Shown piece by piece: positions 21,641-34,019 of a stretch of DNA of 64,000 bases. Every line of letters starts with the position of its first letter. The stretch's first letter is position 1. A program made the position numbers and the translations under genes. The notes beneath the pieces were generated by a model. The model was not told the DNA's origin and did not search any database. It saw only the letters and a program-made list of their open reading frames with translations. Origin of the DNA: Cymodocea nodosa (Eukaryota > Streptophyta > Magnoliopsida > Alismatales > Cymodoceaceae); the NCBI GenBank assembly GCA_036874045.1, contig JAZBRI010000003.1, positions 18,329,501 to 18,393,500 on the forward strand, given 5' to 3'.

Positions 21641-23229
21641 ATTCATTTGCGGCAAGATGGAATATGTAGCAATGGTAGTGAAATAAAGGTTGGGCTGTGG
21701 AGAGGAGGAAGTGGAAATTAGGATAAATCAATTTTTACGCCCCTTAGAGCTGCTAAGGTTCCGTAGCTTAATTTGAGCAAATCAGTGTGTCGAAATTATT
21801 TGGTCAAAGATTAGTACCTTACTGAAGTAGGAACACACGCATTAAACATGATATTGCGCTTAATTACTTTTGGTTAAATATAATAATTATTTTATCATAC
21901 CTTGATATTTTTTTTCATCTATATTTTTGTAATTTTCATTTTTATCTAAATTGATGTATAATTCATTGACGTTCTCACGGACTTAATATTTTTTTCATTC
22001 ATTGCAGTGATCTTCACTTACAATTCTATACTTTTTTTTTCCAATCATGGCGTTGTCTGTTCTCACGTTCCTAATAAACATTTAATTTTATCTTTATTGA
22101 CGTGAACTTTGCAACAACTTCTTGCAAACCCTTCTACTTTTGTACACTTGTATTTTAAACTATAATTCTAAATCTTCAGTCACATTGTTTGCAATTTAAA
22201 CATGAAGGTTTGTACCCACGGTTCTCTTTAACTTGAAAAGAAAACCTTCTCACTTTTAGGTGAGCACATGTGGTAAGTTGCAATTACAATATTAACAAAA
22301 GAAATGAAGATGAGATAGATATTGTATTCCACACCTGTTAATTAGATTAGTTAAATTTTTAGTTGTAACAAACTTAAGAAAATATTGTAATACTTCTACA
22401 GATAATATGTGAGGGCTTTAGGAGAGCTTCATCACTCATTGCCAGTAATCAACGAGTAGACTTTCATTTACTGAGAAATCCTTTTGACATATCGAAAGAC
22501 AGAGGTTTACCTCTTTGTTTACCGACCAGACGACCACCGGCACGTTTGGAAATGTAACAATGGAGATTTTCCGCGGATGTGTTAAGGGGAAAGAAGTTCA
22601 GCTGGTTGGTGCTTGCACGTTTCTACACCTATTAAAAATTTCATGCATATTGTCCACAAATATGTCATCGAATTTATCATCTAACAAGAAATTCCACGTA
22701 GTAGCAGAAGGTACGCAGAGAAATAAGTATAATGCTGTTTCTCCAGGGAATCTACATCCTTCACTTTGATATTTACTCAAGAACAAAATTTTGTTCTTCA
22801 AAGCCAGAATTCCAAAGATTTCGACTTCCTTTGGTACTTTAGCCTTTCAAATGTATTTTGCCTGGGTGTAACATGTACGGTCATCACTTTCTAATTTATA
22901 GCATGAATTAACAGAGTATAACAACCATTTTGGCAAGGTTCCAATTAATGAGGTCGCTTGAGTTATAAAGGTTGATGTTGGTCATTAATCTTTCGAATTC
23001 AGCAGTACTTTATGTATTGATTGAATTATGCCAACTATGATATTTAGATTTAGGAGATATTTGTGTCATCAAGAATGTTGAAAATTAAAAAGTTGAAAAT
23101 AAATTTTTAATATTCTAGTATTTGTGTCATTTTAGAAAGTTAAAATTTTTTTCTAACTTTTCAATATATAAATAGATAGCACTTTTCAACTTTCAAATTA
23201 AAGATGGTCTAAAAGTCAGGAAACTCTAA
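21641..23229. other. Intergenic, nothing recognised
   Basis: Moderately AT-rich single-copy-looking DNA. Short open frames on both strands near 22515-22800 overlap each other, resemble nothing known to me and lack supporting signals. About 22500-22750 is richer in GC than its surroundings and could be a gene relic, but no product can be named. Confidence 0.4.
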
Positions 23230-24030
23230 CGTAAAGAAAAAATCCTTCGATATGATTATATTATATTATAAACTTGATTATATTATATTATTTTATTTTT
23301 ATTTTTATAATATTATTTATTATTATATTATTGTTTTATTATTTTTATTTTTATTTTTTAAATTACTTTGCATATACTTTAATATAATTAAAGTATATAT
23401 TGTTAATATAATAATTATTTTTTAATTTATCATTTTATTATTATTTCATTAATAATAAAAAATTAATTACTTTATTATTGTTAATATCATTTAATTTTAT
23501 TTTATAATATTAAAATCACAAATATTATTTTATTTAATTCATATTTTTTTGTTATTTATTATTATTTTATTATTTAAAATTAATTATAATTAAAGTTTAT
23601 ATTGTTAATATAATTAAAGTATAATATATTAATATAATATACTTTTTTATTTCATTAAAGTATATTAACTAAAGTATTATATTATTTTAATTATTACTTT
23701 CTAATGTACTTTGTATAATATATTATTTTTTTAATTAAAATTACTTTGCATATACTTTAATATAATTAAAGTATATATAGGTAATATAATAAAATATATA
23801 TTATTATAATTTTTTTTTAAATTTCTTTGCATATACTTTAATATAATTAAATTATATATTGTTAATATAATAAAATATGTATTATTATATTTTTTAATTT
23901 ATAATATTATTATTATTTCATTAATAATAAAATATTAATTACTTTATTATTATTAATATCTTTTAATTTTATTTTTATAATATTAAAATAATAAAATATT
24001 ATTTATTTAATTATTTAATATATAATATTA
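23230..24030. repeat. AT-rich tract with repeated palindromes
   Basis: Almost only A and T. A unit built round TACTTTAATATAATTAAAGTA, itself a near-perfect inverted repeat, recurs at about 23365-23415, 23741-23790 and 23825-23890, with a degenerate form near 23590-23640. Such DNA can act as matrix attachment DNA or be a replication or insertion scar. No coding is seen. Confidence 0.6.
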
Positions 24031-25046
24031 AAAATTCAAGAACTATATAATTTTCCTAACTTTTCATTAATTACGCAAGCACCATTAAATTTTACTTTCT
24101 AATTTTTCTAACATTCTGATTCTTAATTTTTTTAACTTTTTATTTCCTATCTTTTCTAACTTTTTAAGTGACATAAATCCTTCCTTAGTATCATTGGTAA
24201 GCACTTTCCAAACCAATTTTCCTTTCAAGGAAATACTTAAATTTCTTAGTTTCAAACCGCAATCTACCCTACCCTTTGAACGTAAACAGACATGCCCCCC
24301 AACTTGGGAGATGAAATTTATTTATTTCATTAATTAGAACTGGGATTCCAAAAAAATACCTTTCTAATTTTGTTGATAACTTGAACTACTTGTCAGGTAC
24401 GTGAAATACAGAAAGTATGTCGAATTTAATTCCAATTTTTATTTAGGAAATCCATTTATTTTCAAAATCAAATCCCTCTTAAATGCAAAATATAGTGTTT
24501 CTTGAGTACTCCAGAAGCTGTCATGAGTGCTAATTTATCTCTCTTAGAGAAGCACTTTGGGAATCATTTAGGATTTCACCTCCTAAATGTTATGCAATTT
24601 AGATATAATCTTGTAGCTACTGTTTAGCGACCTAATTATTAGGTGATAATCAATGACACACTTTTGACGTTTTGATATAATCAGTTATCTAATCTTATAG
24701 TTGCTCCTCTCTATGCAAATTCTCTTTCTTAAATTCTCATTCTCATTTCTTAACTCATTAAAGTTGCTCCTGCCTTGAATGCAGGGAAGATTCATTCACT
24801 CTATCCAAGGAAACAAGGTCTTGGCCTCATGTGAAAATGGATGATTCCTTATATTTCTGTCCTTTCGTATTTGAAAACTCTATAACCGGCCTCTCAAGGC
24901 AGAAGATGATCATCACAGGTGTGGATTCCTCCGCCGGCGAGACGGGAAAAACCCCCCCACCTGGTAACTCTTCCTCGTCCACACTCTCTTCAACGGAAGC
25001 AACGATATGCGTAATTACGCTCCACACCACAAGACGAGTGTCACCG
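24031..25046 (+). other. Upstream region of the oleosin gene
   Basis: Base composition shifts from AT-rich to mixed and then GC-rich towards the gene. No transposon signature is seen. Open frames overlapping 24827-25259 in several phases reflect the GC-rich composition, not extra genes. Confidence 0.4.
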
Positions 25047-25106
25047 TGCATGTCGTCCTCCAGTTGCCTACCGCCCCACGCGTCCTCCTTTCCCCCGGTA
25101 TTTAAT
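25047..25106 (+). promoter_or_regulatory. Probable oleosin core promoter with RY and ABRE-like motifs
   Basis: TGCATG, the RY core bound by B3 factors of the ABI3/FUS3/LEC2 class, is at 25047-25052. ACGCGT, like the coupling element CE3 of ABA-responsive promoters, is at 25078-25083. A TATTTAAT box is at 25099-25106, about 84 bases before the start codon. This set fits seed-specific, ABA-linked expression, as known for oleosins. The sites are seen; their activity is inferred. Confidence 0.5.
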
Positions 25107-25189
25107 CGCGACGACGATCGACTGTCTCGCCCAAGTTGCCAACCACCACCAGCAACGACGATCGATCGCGTACCATGGTCGTTCATTGA

Positions 25190-25597
25190 ATGGAGGAGAG
25201 CAGATACGAGTACAAGCCCCAGTATCGGCAGCCGGAGCCGGTGGTGCACAAGGTCGTGAAGACTGTCGGCGCAGCCACGGCTGGTGGGTCGATGCTGCTG
25301 CTTTCGGGGCTCACGCTGGTGGCCACGGTCATGGGTCTGACGGTGGTCACTCCCCTGCTGCTCATCTTCAGCCCTATCCTGGTCCCGGCGGCTGTCACCC
25401 TGTTCCTCGTCGCTCTGGGCTTCCTGTCCTCCGGAGGGTTCGGGGTGGCGGCGCTGTCGGTGATGTCGTGGTTGTATAGGTACGTCACCGGGATGCACCC
25501 GCCGGGGGCCGAGCAGCTTGATCGGGCGAGGATGACGCTTGCGGCCAAGGCGAGGGACATCAAGGCGACGACCGTCGGGCAGATGACGACGTCTTAA
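25190..25597 (+). CDS. Oleosin (low-molecular-weight type)
   Basis: Oleosins coat seed oil bodies and keep lipid droplets small and separate. The 135-residue product has a short hydrophilic N-terminus (1-25) and an uninterrupted hydrophobic stretch at about 26-98. At its middle is the proline knot P55-x5-S61-P62-x3-P66 ([13 protein letters not shown]), the signature of the family; it bends the hairpin into the lipid core. A charged amphipathic tail (101-135) follows. Length and the lack of the extra C-terminal insertion fit the L (low molecular weight) class. The start at GAATGG is the first methionine preceding all conserved parts. No intron is present. Codons favour G and C at third positions, unlike the AT-rich surroundings. 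The gene converges on the kinase gene, with 407 bases between stop codons. Confidence 0.95.
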   Translation: MEESRYEYKPQYRQPEPVVHKVVKTVGAATAGGSMLLLSGLTLVATVMGLTVVTPLLLIFSPILVPAAVTLFLVALGFLSSGGFGVAALSVMSWLYRYVTGMHPPGAEQLDRARMTLAAKARDIKATTVGQMTTS

Positions 25598-26004
25598 TAA
25601 TTTAATAATTAGTAATTAGCGTGTGCAGTCATGGATTGATTGCATTCACTTCTCTCTAGTTTGTTTGTGTTTGGACACTCTCTGTGATATCAATTGGCTT
25701 GGCACTAACATGAAACCATGCTGTGATGGTCAAAAATTCAACACGAAGAACATTACAAAATAATATGGACTAGATGACTGATACTCCTACTTGTGCAAGG
25801 TTAGGATTTAGAAATAATACTAGCAAACGATAATTCCAACATCTGGAAGGTTTGACAATACATCCTTCCAGTATCAACACATGCTTGCCAAGCAAGACGT
25901 GACGACTAAAACTAAAAATACAACACTGATGGGATTTATCATGGTCCATTACAGGGTAAGCAATCGATCTGCTCTAACAATGGCAGACCAATGGAGACTC
26001 TAAG
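25598..26004. other. Shared 3' region of convergent genes
   Basis: It holds the 3' ends of the oleosin and kinase transcripts. TAATAATTTAATAATTAG follows the oleosin stop and could serve as a poly(A) near-upstream element. No canonical AATAAA was seen downstream of the kinase stop. Confidence 0.4.
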
Positions 26005-29000
26005 CTAGAAAAATTCAATGTCCAAGTATTTGCCTTCGCTCTTGATGTCCGTTCCAACCATCCTCTTTCCACCTTTGTCAACCCCTGTTGTCGATCCCAC
26101 CCGATCCACGGCTCCAAGCTTTGCAGGCAGGTTTACTTCCACTGGCCTTGGAATCTCAGGTGGTGTACTGCAACGTATTAGTGCCCAGTTTACTCCTTCG
26201 AAAAATGGATGCTGCTTGATCTCCGTAGCACCCCTTTTAACACCCAACCGATGTTGAGGCTCTTTAACCAAAAGCCCCCTGATTAAGTCCCTGCTGGAGT
26301 AGCTGGTCGGCGGCGACTCGGGAAACTTGAGTTGCTGGCCAATAACATTGAATAGAGTTGCACGGTTGCCAGATCCTTTGAAGGGCGTCTTCCCATATAA
26401 TAATTCATGCAAGAATATTCCAAATGTCCACCAGTCAACTGCACTTCCATGGCCTTCGCCTTTTATGATTTCTGGAGCTAGATATTCATGGGTTCCCACA
26501 AAGGACATCGATCTGGCAGCTGTGGGTTCAGCAACAAGCTCGGGAAGGGCGTTGGTCTGTAGCCCAGGCTCGGGACGTGGGTTTCTGAATTTTTTCTTGC
26601 TTTTCTGGCGGAAGAGCCTTGGCATGAAGCAGGCTGGCTGGATGCACACAGATGAAGGTTCAATGCAGACGGGTTGGACGCAGAATCCTCCAGATGTTTG
26701 TTTTGAAGGGTCATAATCAAGGGATGAAGATTTTATGAGAGTAGGGGAAACTGAGCATCTCAAAGAGAGATCGAAGTCTGATAGCATTATATGACCATCA
26801 TCTCTAACCAGAACATTTTCAGGTTTTAAGTCCCTGTAAACAACTCCAAGCATATGGAGATACTCCAAGGCCAACAAAACCTCTGCTGCATAAAACCTGC
26901 TCAATAAGATGGATCGGTTGCTTTGTAAAGGTGAAAACATCAATTCTATTCCAAAATAATAAAAAAGGTAGAATCCCATGTTGCTATTTGTAGGAAACGA
27001 AGGCTTTTGACAACATGTGTTTTCCATTTTCTTATGGGAATCAACATTAAAGCTTCCTATCATAAGAAATACATAAGAAAAGAAGACAATAGAAGAGTGA
27101 TTGATAATATAACTAAATAGATTCTAGCTAAGATGGAAATCTTCACAATACAAAGGGCAAGCCTAGTGAAAAGCATAATTTGAATAATTAACACTTTGCT
27201 ATTTACAAGATTGGTTATGTTCAATTGCAATTTGAATTTGTTGTGTTTGGGGATACCAAAAATTAAATCCAAGCCCACAAGGAATCAGGCTAGATGTTGC
27301 TTGACTTGGATTTGAGTTATGGTTCTTGACATCTATGATCCCTCACACTTGTGTGGGAATGAAAATCATGCGCATGTTTGATTAACTTGGAAAGCATTAT
27401 AAGCCACCCATTTGTGCTTAGTTGACAAAGCCATGAGGCTCATAAATCTAAGACCACTTAATAGTCTACGTTATTTGAGTTGTCACAGGTCATTGCAAAT
27501 ATCTAGTTTTCCACTCAATGTATAACATACAACAAGAATCCGTTGACCGTTAGGGCAAAAACAAATTATTTTCGTTGCAACACAATATCTACTAGAAGGC
27601 TTATTGCAATTAAGTGGGCGCTGGAATAAATACAAGGCCTACCTTATATATTTGGAGCACTTTCCAATCGCTACAACATTATGACAAATATGTGCAATAA
27701 TAAAATAAAACCAAAGAAAAACAGCTTTCAAGGATATAGGACAACCCATGACATCATGAATGCCTTTTCTGTCTAGCACTATACTGGGTCTGTAGAATAT
27801 TTTTGAATCTTCTCAAAGCATGACATTATGTTAATCCACGACTAAAAGAGACACCACTGTGAACCCAGCGAAACAGTCTGAAATACGTTATTGTGAACTT
27901 TAAAGGGATGGTTTGGCATGCTTTTAACAATAATATAATATACATGATTTGCCATTAATTTATAATTTGATGTAGCAAATGGTTTCTTGATGGTAGAATT
28001 ATGGAACAACACAAGCAATAGTATCTTAATGTGGCTAACCAATACAAGAAGCATGACAAGGGTGATGGCAATAAATATTTTGCAATATGATTAAAACACT
28101 CTGAAGAACATGCCAAACAATTTGGACCATGGTTTGATTAACTTTTGCAGGGCCAAGGATCAAGTTGATACTCCTCATGATGGTCAAGGCTAGATTAAAT
28201 CACTGTTAAACATTGACAAGAAGTTTTGAAAAAAAACATTTTAGTTGTGTATACAAAATGTGAAAAAAAAAATTAAAACCATACCTTGCAGCATATTCTG
28301 AGAAGTGCTTCCCTGGCTGTCGCTGCCTCAGAGTGTGTAGATCACCACCTGGGCAGAACTCCATTACCAAGCATGAAAACCGGTCTGTCTCAAAGTGAGT
28401 GTACAAAGTTGGCAAGAAAGGGTGATCCAGAAGTTGAAGAATTTCTCTTTCAGTCTGAGCCCTTGTTAGCTTTTTCCTGCTTGCTAGAGATGCTTTGTCC
28501 ATCACCTTCATCGCAAAGTAACATCTGGTTCCGCTTAACTCAGACAGATAAACACTGCCAATGTCACCACATCCAAGACGTTTGAGGAGTCTAAAATGGC
28601 TCATACCTAGTATACCATCTCTTGCTCGAACTGCAAGGATAGCATTCCATCTTGGATCATTCCACTTATGGGGTTTATTACCACTGCCTGTAATATTGCT
28701 CCAGTTACTATCATCACTGAGGCCACTGCTACCACTAGCTCTGCTCATGCTATTCTTAGTACTTCCAAGTGAATCTCCTATTACACTTCCTAAGGCACTC
28801 TCAGAGTTCTTTTCAATGGTAAAGACATCACTTCTATACGTGCTTGTGCAACAGCTAGTCCCAACACTCATTGCAGTGGTCATGCCCGTGCTGTCAATGC
28901 TACTAAGAGGACTGACATTGCCACTTGGAGGCAATGACGCATCCCAGACACACTCCTTCTCATCAGAATCTGGGGATGGATGTGTGTTTTCCTTGTTCTG

Positions 29001-29459
29001 TGATTTGCGCTCAGTGGAGAAAGGAGAAGACACCCTACCTAACTCATTGGGTGCTTCAATCAGGCTCTCCATTGGTGCTACGGGTGCTGTGTCTGGTTTC
29101 ACACCGTGAACTCGAATAGAGAGATCTTCCACAAATGACCCATTTGCAGGAAAACAGCCTACTTCCTTCTTGTTTTGATCTATCGCCACATACAATGTTT
29201 TCATAAGATCGGTATCCTCAGGTTCTGGAGGATGACTTGCTCCTCGGAAAGAACTAGACCCATCTTCTTCGCAAGACTCATCATCAGGTTTCAGCTCCTC
29301 CTCTTTGAAAGAAGGCTCCCTCCCACAAGCTTTCACAATCCCACGTCGATCTGAATCCTGAGGCTTCAGACCAGCAGAGCTCTCCTCCGATTTCACGGCA
29401 GTCTTATGACAATCTGGCCCTGAATCATGTGTCTTCATGGGCTCAGGGAATTTCTCCAT
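26005..29459 (-). CDS. D6PK-like AGC (AGCVIII) Ser/Thr protein kinase, two exons
   Basis: Exons are 29459-28285 and 26896-26005; the 1388-bp intron has GT (28284) and AG ends and splits an Arg codon. The exons total 2067 bases in frame, giving 688 residues. A disordered Ser/Pro-rich N-terminus (1-260) is followed by [11 protein letters not shown]. Kinase parts: glycine loop GCGDIGSV 296-303, lysine K318 in [15 protein letters not shown] 413-419, and DFD 432-434, the plant AGCVIII form of DFG. An insertion of about 90 residues with a polybasic RQKSKKKFR stretch near 488-496 precedes [12 protein letters not shown]. The protein ends KYLDIEFF, the C-terminal hydrophobic motif. D6PK kinases phosphorylate PIN auxin exporters at the plasma membrane, and the polybasic stretch binds phosphoinositides. 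The N-terminus is longer than in Arabidopsis D6PK, so the exact subclass is open. A start 14 codons upstream is possible but lacks family support. Confidence 0.92.
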
Positions 29460-29513
29460 GCTTATCAAACTTTCAACATTACTAACTAGGAATACCAGCA
29501 AAGAATCTTATCT

Positions 29514-30007
29514 CTGAAATATTAACATATAACTGAACGAATCGGTGATTCCTCTAAACCGATGAAACCAGGCTCTCTTTTCTTCCCGTCTTCTGTGGAA
29601 AAGATGCAATTGCGAGTTGTTAATTAGTATTGCCGCAAAGAAAAATAACAGGTAATATTTTTTGGGAATTATACGTAACTACATTTTCCTTTTGAAAGAG
29701 ATCCCCAAAACAAAACAACAACATCATAAATCAAGCAAAGGAGCCACGGAATGCATAGCTTTCTGAACGAAAAGAGGAAGCGTTCCATGCTTTTAGCTCT
29801 GAAAGCCCAACACCAACCGATCTACTAAGGTGAAATCATGACTTTCCGAAAACCCTACCAAACTTCACATTAATCACCCCAGCAAGACCCAAGTCACTCC
29901 TCTTGCAAAGAGATGGAAACCCCGAGGGTGGACGGACCCAGAAATCCAAGTTGCAGCAAACAGCAGCAGAACAGAAGCAATGCAAGAACAAAAGGTAGGC
30001 GGCATAC
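29514..30007 (-). other. Probable intron in the kinase 5' leader
   Basis: On the minus strand a donor CAAGG/GTATGCC (30007) and an acceptor TTAATATTTCAG/AG (ending 29514) bound a 494-base stretch, 55 bases upstream of the start codon. D6PK-type genes often carry a leader intron. The purine-rich stretch at about 30008-30190 would be the first leader exon. It contains an upstream ATG at 30135 that could start a short upstream ORF. Inferred from splice-site shape only. Confidence 0.45.
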
Positions 30008-30199
30008 CCTTGCGTCACTCCGACGGGACTTAGTGCTCCCCCTCTATCTAGGGTTTCTCTAGACCAGATGAGCGGAGCAGTGGCGGAGAGAGAGCAGAAG
30101 CGCGAGTGATATTCCTTCTCTCTTCCTCTACCCACCTTTGCTTTTTCCTCGGCCCGAGCTGAGCTTTGCTTTGCTTTCGCTGCCGCTGCAGCAGACTGT

Positions 30200-31190
30200 T
30201 GCGTTTACCGTTCTCCGTAAGTAAATCAATAAGTAATGCAATTTAAAAAAAAAAAAAAAACTTGTCGCTTTAAAGCATTGGTGGTCCCAGGAGACAGTAC
30301 ACCAGTTGTAGACCCTTGACTGACTGCTGGATTTCTTTATTCTGCCTCCCTCCTTCCCTTCTTTTCTTTTCCATTCGTTGGCAGTGGGAGAGATGATTAC
30401 CATTATCGGATTTCATAGATTAGTTCCATGATTATGCTAGATTTGGTTGAGTCGAGAAGATGTATCGGTAGATTTCTTGAAAAGTGGAAAAAGATGCACA
30501 TGCCAGTTCGTTCTTGCGTACAACCGCTGCTTTCGGTTGAACTCTTGTATATATATGTGCACATACATTCATTCACCACCCGGTGGCTGGCATGTGTAAT
30601 GTTCAATGTTGTCTTTTCTGCTTTGCCTTGCTTCCGACATGGAAAGAAAGCAGAGTTGTTTTGTTATGTTATGTTTGTATAGTTGAATGAAATATTTATA
30701 TATCTATATATATATATATATATATAAAGAGAAATATATATATACATATATATATATATTGACTGGCTGCATCGCATGGACTACGGCTACGCTGGTACGG
30801 GCGGGTAAGAGGATGGATGGATCCGGCAGGAGAGATCCAAGGTCCGGCGGAGTGAGTCGGATCCGGCGGCCCACAACACATGTACTCTCCCGTGAAGTGG
30901 TTTTCATTGATTTATTTATTTATTCGGAGAGAAGGTGCAGGTGCGGCCCACGGCGGTGAAACGTGACCGGTCATCGGGAGTGCTGCCGAGACTCGTACGA
31001 TGGACCACCGTAGGATGGGAGATTCTGATGTTGCTGTGGATGGATGGGGGCGAGAGGGAGATTGACGTCGATGCTGTCCACGTAAAACGACAGGACGTTG
31101 CATCACAGACGATGTTGTCCTTTCGTCCATGTATTTCTATTTTCTCTTTTTTCTTAAAAAAAAGATTTTTTTTCTTAAAGTAAAAAATAA
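30200..31190. other. Intergenic region upstream of the kinase, with TA microsatellite
   Basis: It should include the kinase promoter near 30190-30300, but no clear TATA box could be chosen. A (TA)n microsatellite with short interruptions lies at about 30696-30760. Open frames through it are low-complexity artefacts. Positions 30775-31100 are richer in GC, without recognisable coding. Confidence 0.5.
30696..30760. repeat. (TA)n microsatellite
   Basis: Two TA runs separated by AAAGAGAAA, followed by ACATATATATATATAT. A likely length-variable marker. Confidence 0.9.
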
Positions 31191-32433
31191 GGTAGATTAA
31201 ACAACTCTAGCTATATTTTTTTTAAAAAAAATTTTAACTATGAAATCACAAAGGAAGCACAAGTCTATCAAAATTTTTTAAAAAATAGAATAAAATCATT
31301 AGAGGGAGTCAGAAGTCTTTTAAACAAAATAATCAAGCAAAAGTAGCAAAGAAGCCTAGCACTCCTTAGCTCATTTGATCACCTTTTAGGTGTGTGTAGA
31401 ACTTGATCGATAAGATTTTCCTTTGAAGGCACATGTTGTGACATCATTTCTTTTTTGTTGCAAGTTTAAAAGTGAAATATATATGCTAAGAAAAACCTTA
31501 GCTCATGGTCTAAACAAGTACAATAAGAAGAGTTCAATAATAAAGTACAAAATAATCAAAAAGATAATAAGAATCCAATAGAGAAATAAACATCCTAAAT
31601 TGAAAGTAGAAGGTAAAAAATTAATAGAGAAAGAAAACTAGTTTACTTTCTCAATTTCGACTTTGTAAGATCACCTTTTAGCCACTTCTTTATATGAGAC
31701 ATGACTAAAGTTTGTTATTACTTAATGAAATGTTCGTAATTAAAGAAAATAAAATGCCCAAAATGATAAAAAATGAATTGTTTAGAAAGTTAAAAAAAAT
31801 GAAGTATTAGTGCACATATCAAAAAGTTTGTAAAGTTAGAATACTCATGAAACATTTATAACTCATAGAATGTAAGAAAATATAATGTTTGAACATCACA
31901 ACAAATTTGAGAAATTTAATAACTACATCAATTCAAAATTAACATATTTAAAGTTGTTCCACATAAAAAGTACAAATATCATGAAAAATTATTCAAAAGT
32001 ACAATGACATATTTTATGAAATCATTCCATCTATAAAAATTAACAAAATAATATCAAAAATTTCTTCCATCATACATTACCATCATCATATTTTCATGTA
32101 ACTTACCTACTAATTTTTTGCTTTATTTTTGACTCATTTCAATTGTAGTATTTGCTTTTGAATATACTTCTTTTGTTGGTTGTATATCATTTATAATGTT
32201 TATTTCTTTCAACTCATCTTAAAAATTTTCAAGTAAATTTATTAATCAAATTTACAAATAAAATTATAAAGTAAAAAATATGCGACGATAATCTTAACTT
32301 AGTGTAACACTAGTGGTCATAGAAAAGTAGGTATTAGTGAAGACCCTAGGGGAAGACCCTAGGGGAAAGACCCTATTATAAATATGTTCTCAAAATTGAG
32401 AGATTTCTCTAATCCTATCTATCTATCTATCTA
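31191..32433. other. AT-rich intergenic DNA with two small tandem repeats
   Basis: No coding or transposon similarity is seen to about 32330. Three tandem copies of a GAAGACCCTAGGG-like unit lie at 32339-32374. A (TATC)n run at about 32413-32436 abuts the end of the LTR beginning at 32434. Confidence 0.5.
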
Positions 32434-33686
32434 TCTAAGATCATTGTATCACAAGAGGGGGGTGAATTATGTCTTTAGTAATTAAAATTACCAGCAGATA
32501 AAATAAGAGCACAAAACACTCGTAAATAAAATTCTATTCTTTATAAACTTTAAAGAAAGAATTTATAATATCTTTTTAGCTCAATTCCCTTCTTGACGAT
32601 TTTGATACAGTAATGTTCGATATACAATTCAAATAGAAAATGAAGTCCTTATTCAAAACTAATTTCGAATTGTATAAAACCTGATCTTTATGCACGTAGC
32701 TCCTTTCCTTTTTTTTTCTCAACTTCTGTATCTCTTCTTCTTCAATTGTCGAATTTCCAGACTTCTTGCATTTGCAGCTCCTTTTCTGAAATTACTTGAA
32801 ATTTCGAACTTCTTCTGATGTTGGAGAATTTTTCTAAATATGAATATTTATACTTGATTTTTCAGTTTGAGATCTGGATCGAAAATTTAGACTTGGTTTT
32901 TGAGATTGGGATCTTCATTGTAATGTAGCTCATACTTTCTATTAGTAGTCGAACTCTAACTTTATGTTCATCATGTTCATCCACTTAATCCATAATCTAT
33001 AATCCACGTACTAATTTCAAATTCAAATTATCCATGATTTCCTCTATTTTTTTGAATTTCCACTATGTCCACTATCATTTTGAAATTTCCACTTTCTCCA
33101 CTCATAGATTCACCGAAACTTTATCTTCCTAGAGATTTGTAAAATATCTTCTAAATCTTCATTTTAGTCGAACACTTATCCTTTAAGTCCTGTTAAAACT
33201 TAAACACTTATTTGTAACTCTTCGAGTTTTTGCACCTACAAAACACATGACTGAACATAGAAAACTTATCTGTTTGTTAGTCATTTTATAAAACTCGAAC
33301 AGTTATCTATCCATGCGTATAAAAACTCGAAGAGTTATCTAATTCTTCAATTTTCATTACCAAACGCACATGGAAAACACGTGACAACTTAAAACATTAA
33401 AAACACACGTGTAGTTAACTTAACTATACAAGTTTTTAACATAACTCTTCGACTAAATCAAAACGTTAACTATCCGGAAGTTTAACTGTCTAAAATTCTA
33501 ACTATCCAAAAACTTTAACTATTCAAAAATCTAACTATTTGAAAGTTAACTATTTGAAATTTTAAATGAAACTTTTCGATAACTTGTCAACATTTAATTA
33601 TGTGACTATTATACTTAGAAAATATTATTTAGACTTATTTATAAACTTTAAATAAAGTATTTATCATCAAAACAAAATCCCTAACA
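32434..33686 (-). repeat. LTR, SIRE-type family 2 (1253 bp, uninterrupted)
   Basis: On the minus strand it begins TGTTAGGGATTTTG and ends ACAATGATCTTAGA, where the usual final CA is altered next to a TATC run. It contains the GATAGTTA and AACTCGAAGAGTTA arrays also seen in other LTR families here. Confidence 0.85.
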
Positions 33687-34019
33687 ATCTCCTCCTTTTT
33701 GATGATGTCAAAACCTAATAAGTCAAATAATCGTTCTTCTCCTCCTTTTTAGCATTATAAAAAAGTAAATAAAATGTAAGGAAGAAAAACTTGCTAAGTA
33801 TATATTATTCAAAAGACATTTTTAAACATGCATAACTTTTGTGGATAAGAATAAATTGTTTAAATAAAACTATTTGAAACAAAAATTGTCAAAAACAAGT
33901 ATATGATCATTAAATGTAGTAAACATTTTACATAATGCGATTGCTTTATATAAGTAATTTTTGGTAACAAATTATAATAAATAAATCATGCAATACATAA
34001 TTTATATAATCACAAGTCT

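Noticed and set aside
22515-22801. Overlapping short open frames on both strands in GC-richer DNA
   Set aside because: No recognisable product, no splice or promoter context, and the two strands compete; not enough to call a gene.
24827-25563. Long open frames on the minus strand and in a second plus frame over the oleosin gene
   Set aside because: They come from the GC-rich oleosin sequence read in other phases, resemble no family and run past the gene's own signals.
26897-27063. Upstream extension of the second kinase exon as an alternative start
   Set aside because: The extension is intron read-through; the AG acceptor at 26897-26898 restores the kinase frame exactly.
26327-29109. Plus-strand open frames over the kinase exons
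   Set aside because: They are antisense shadows of the kinase gene, whose exons join in frame with proper splice sites.
30687-30959. Open frames rich in Tyr and Ile near the TA repeat
   Set aside because: Translations of a microsatellite on both strands.
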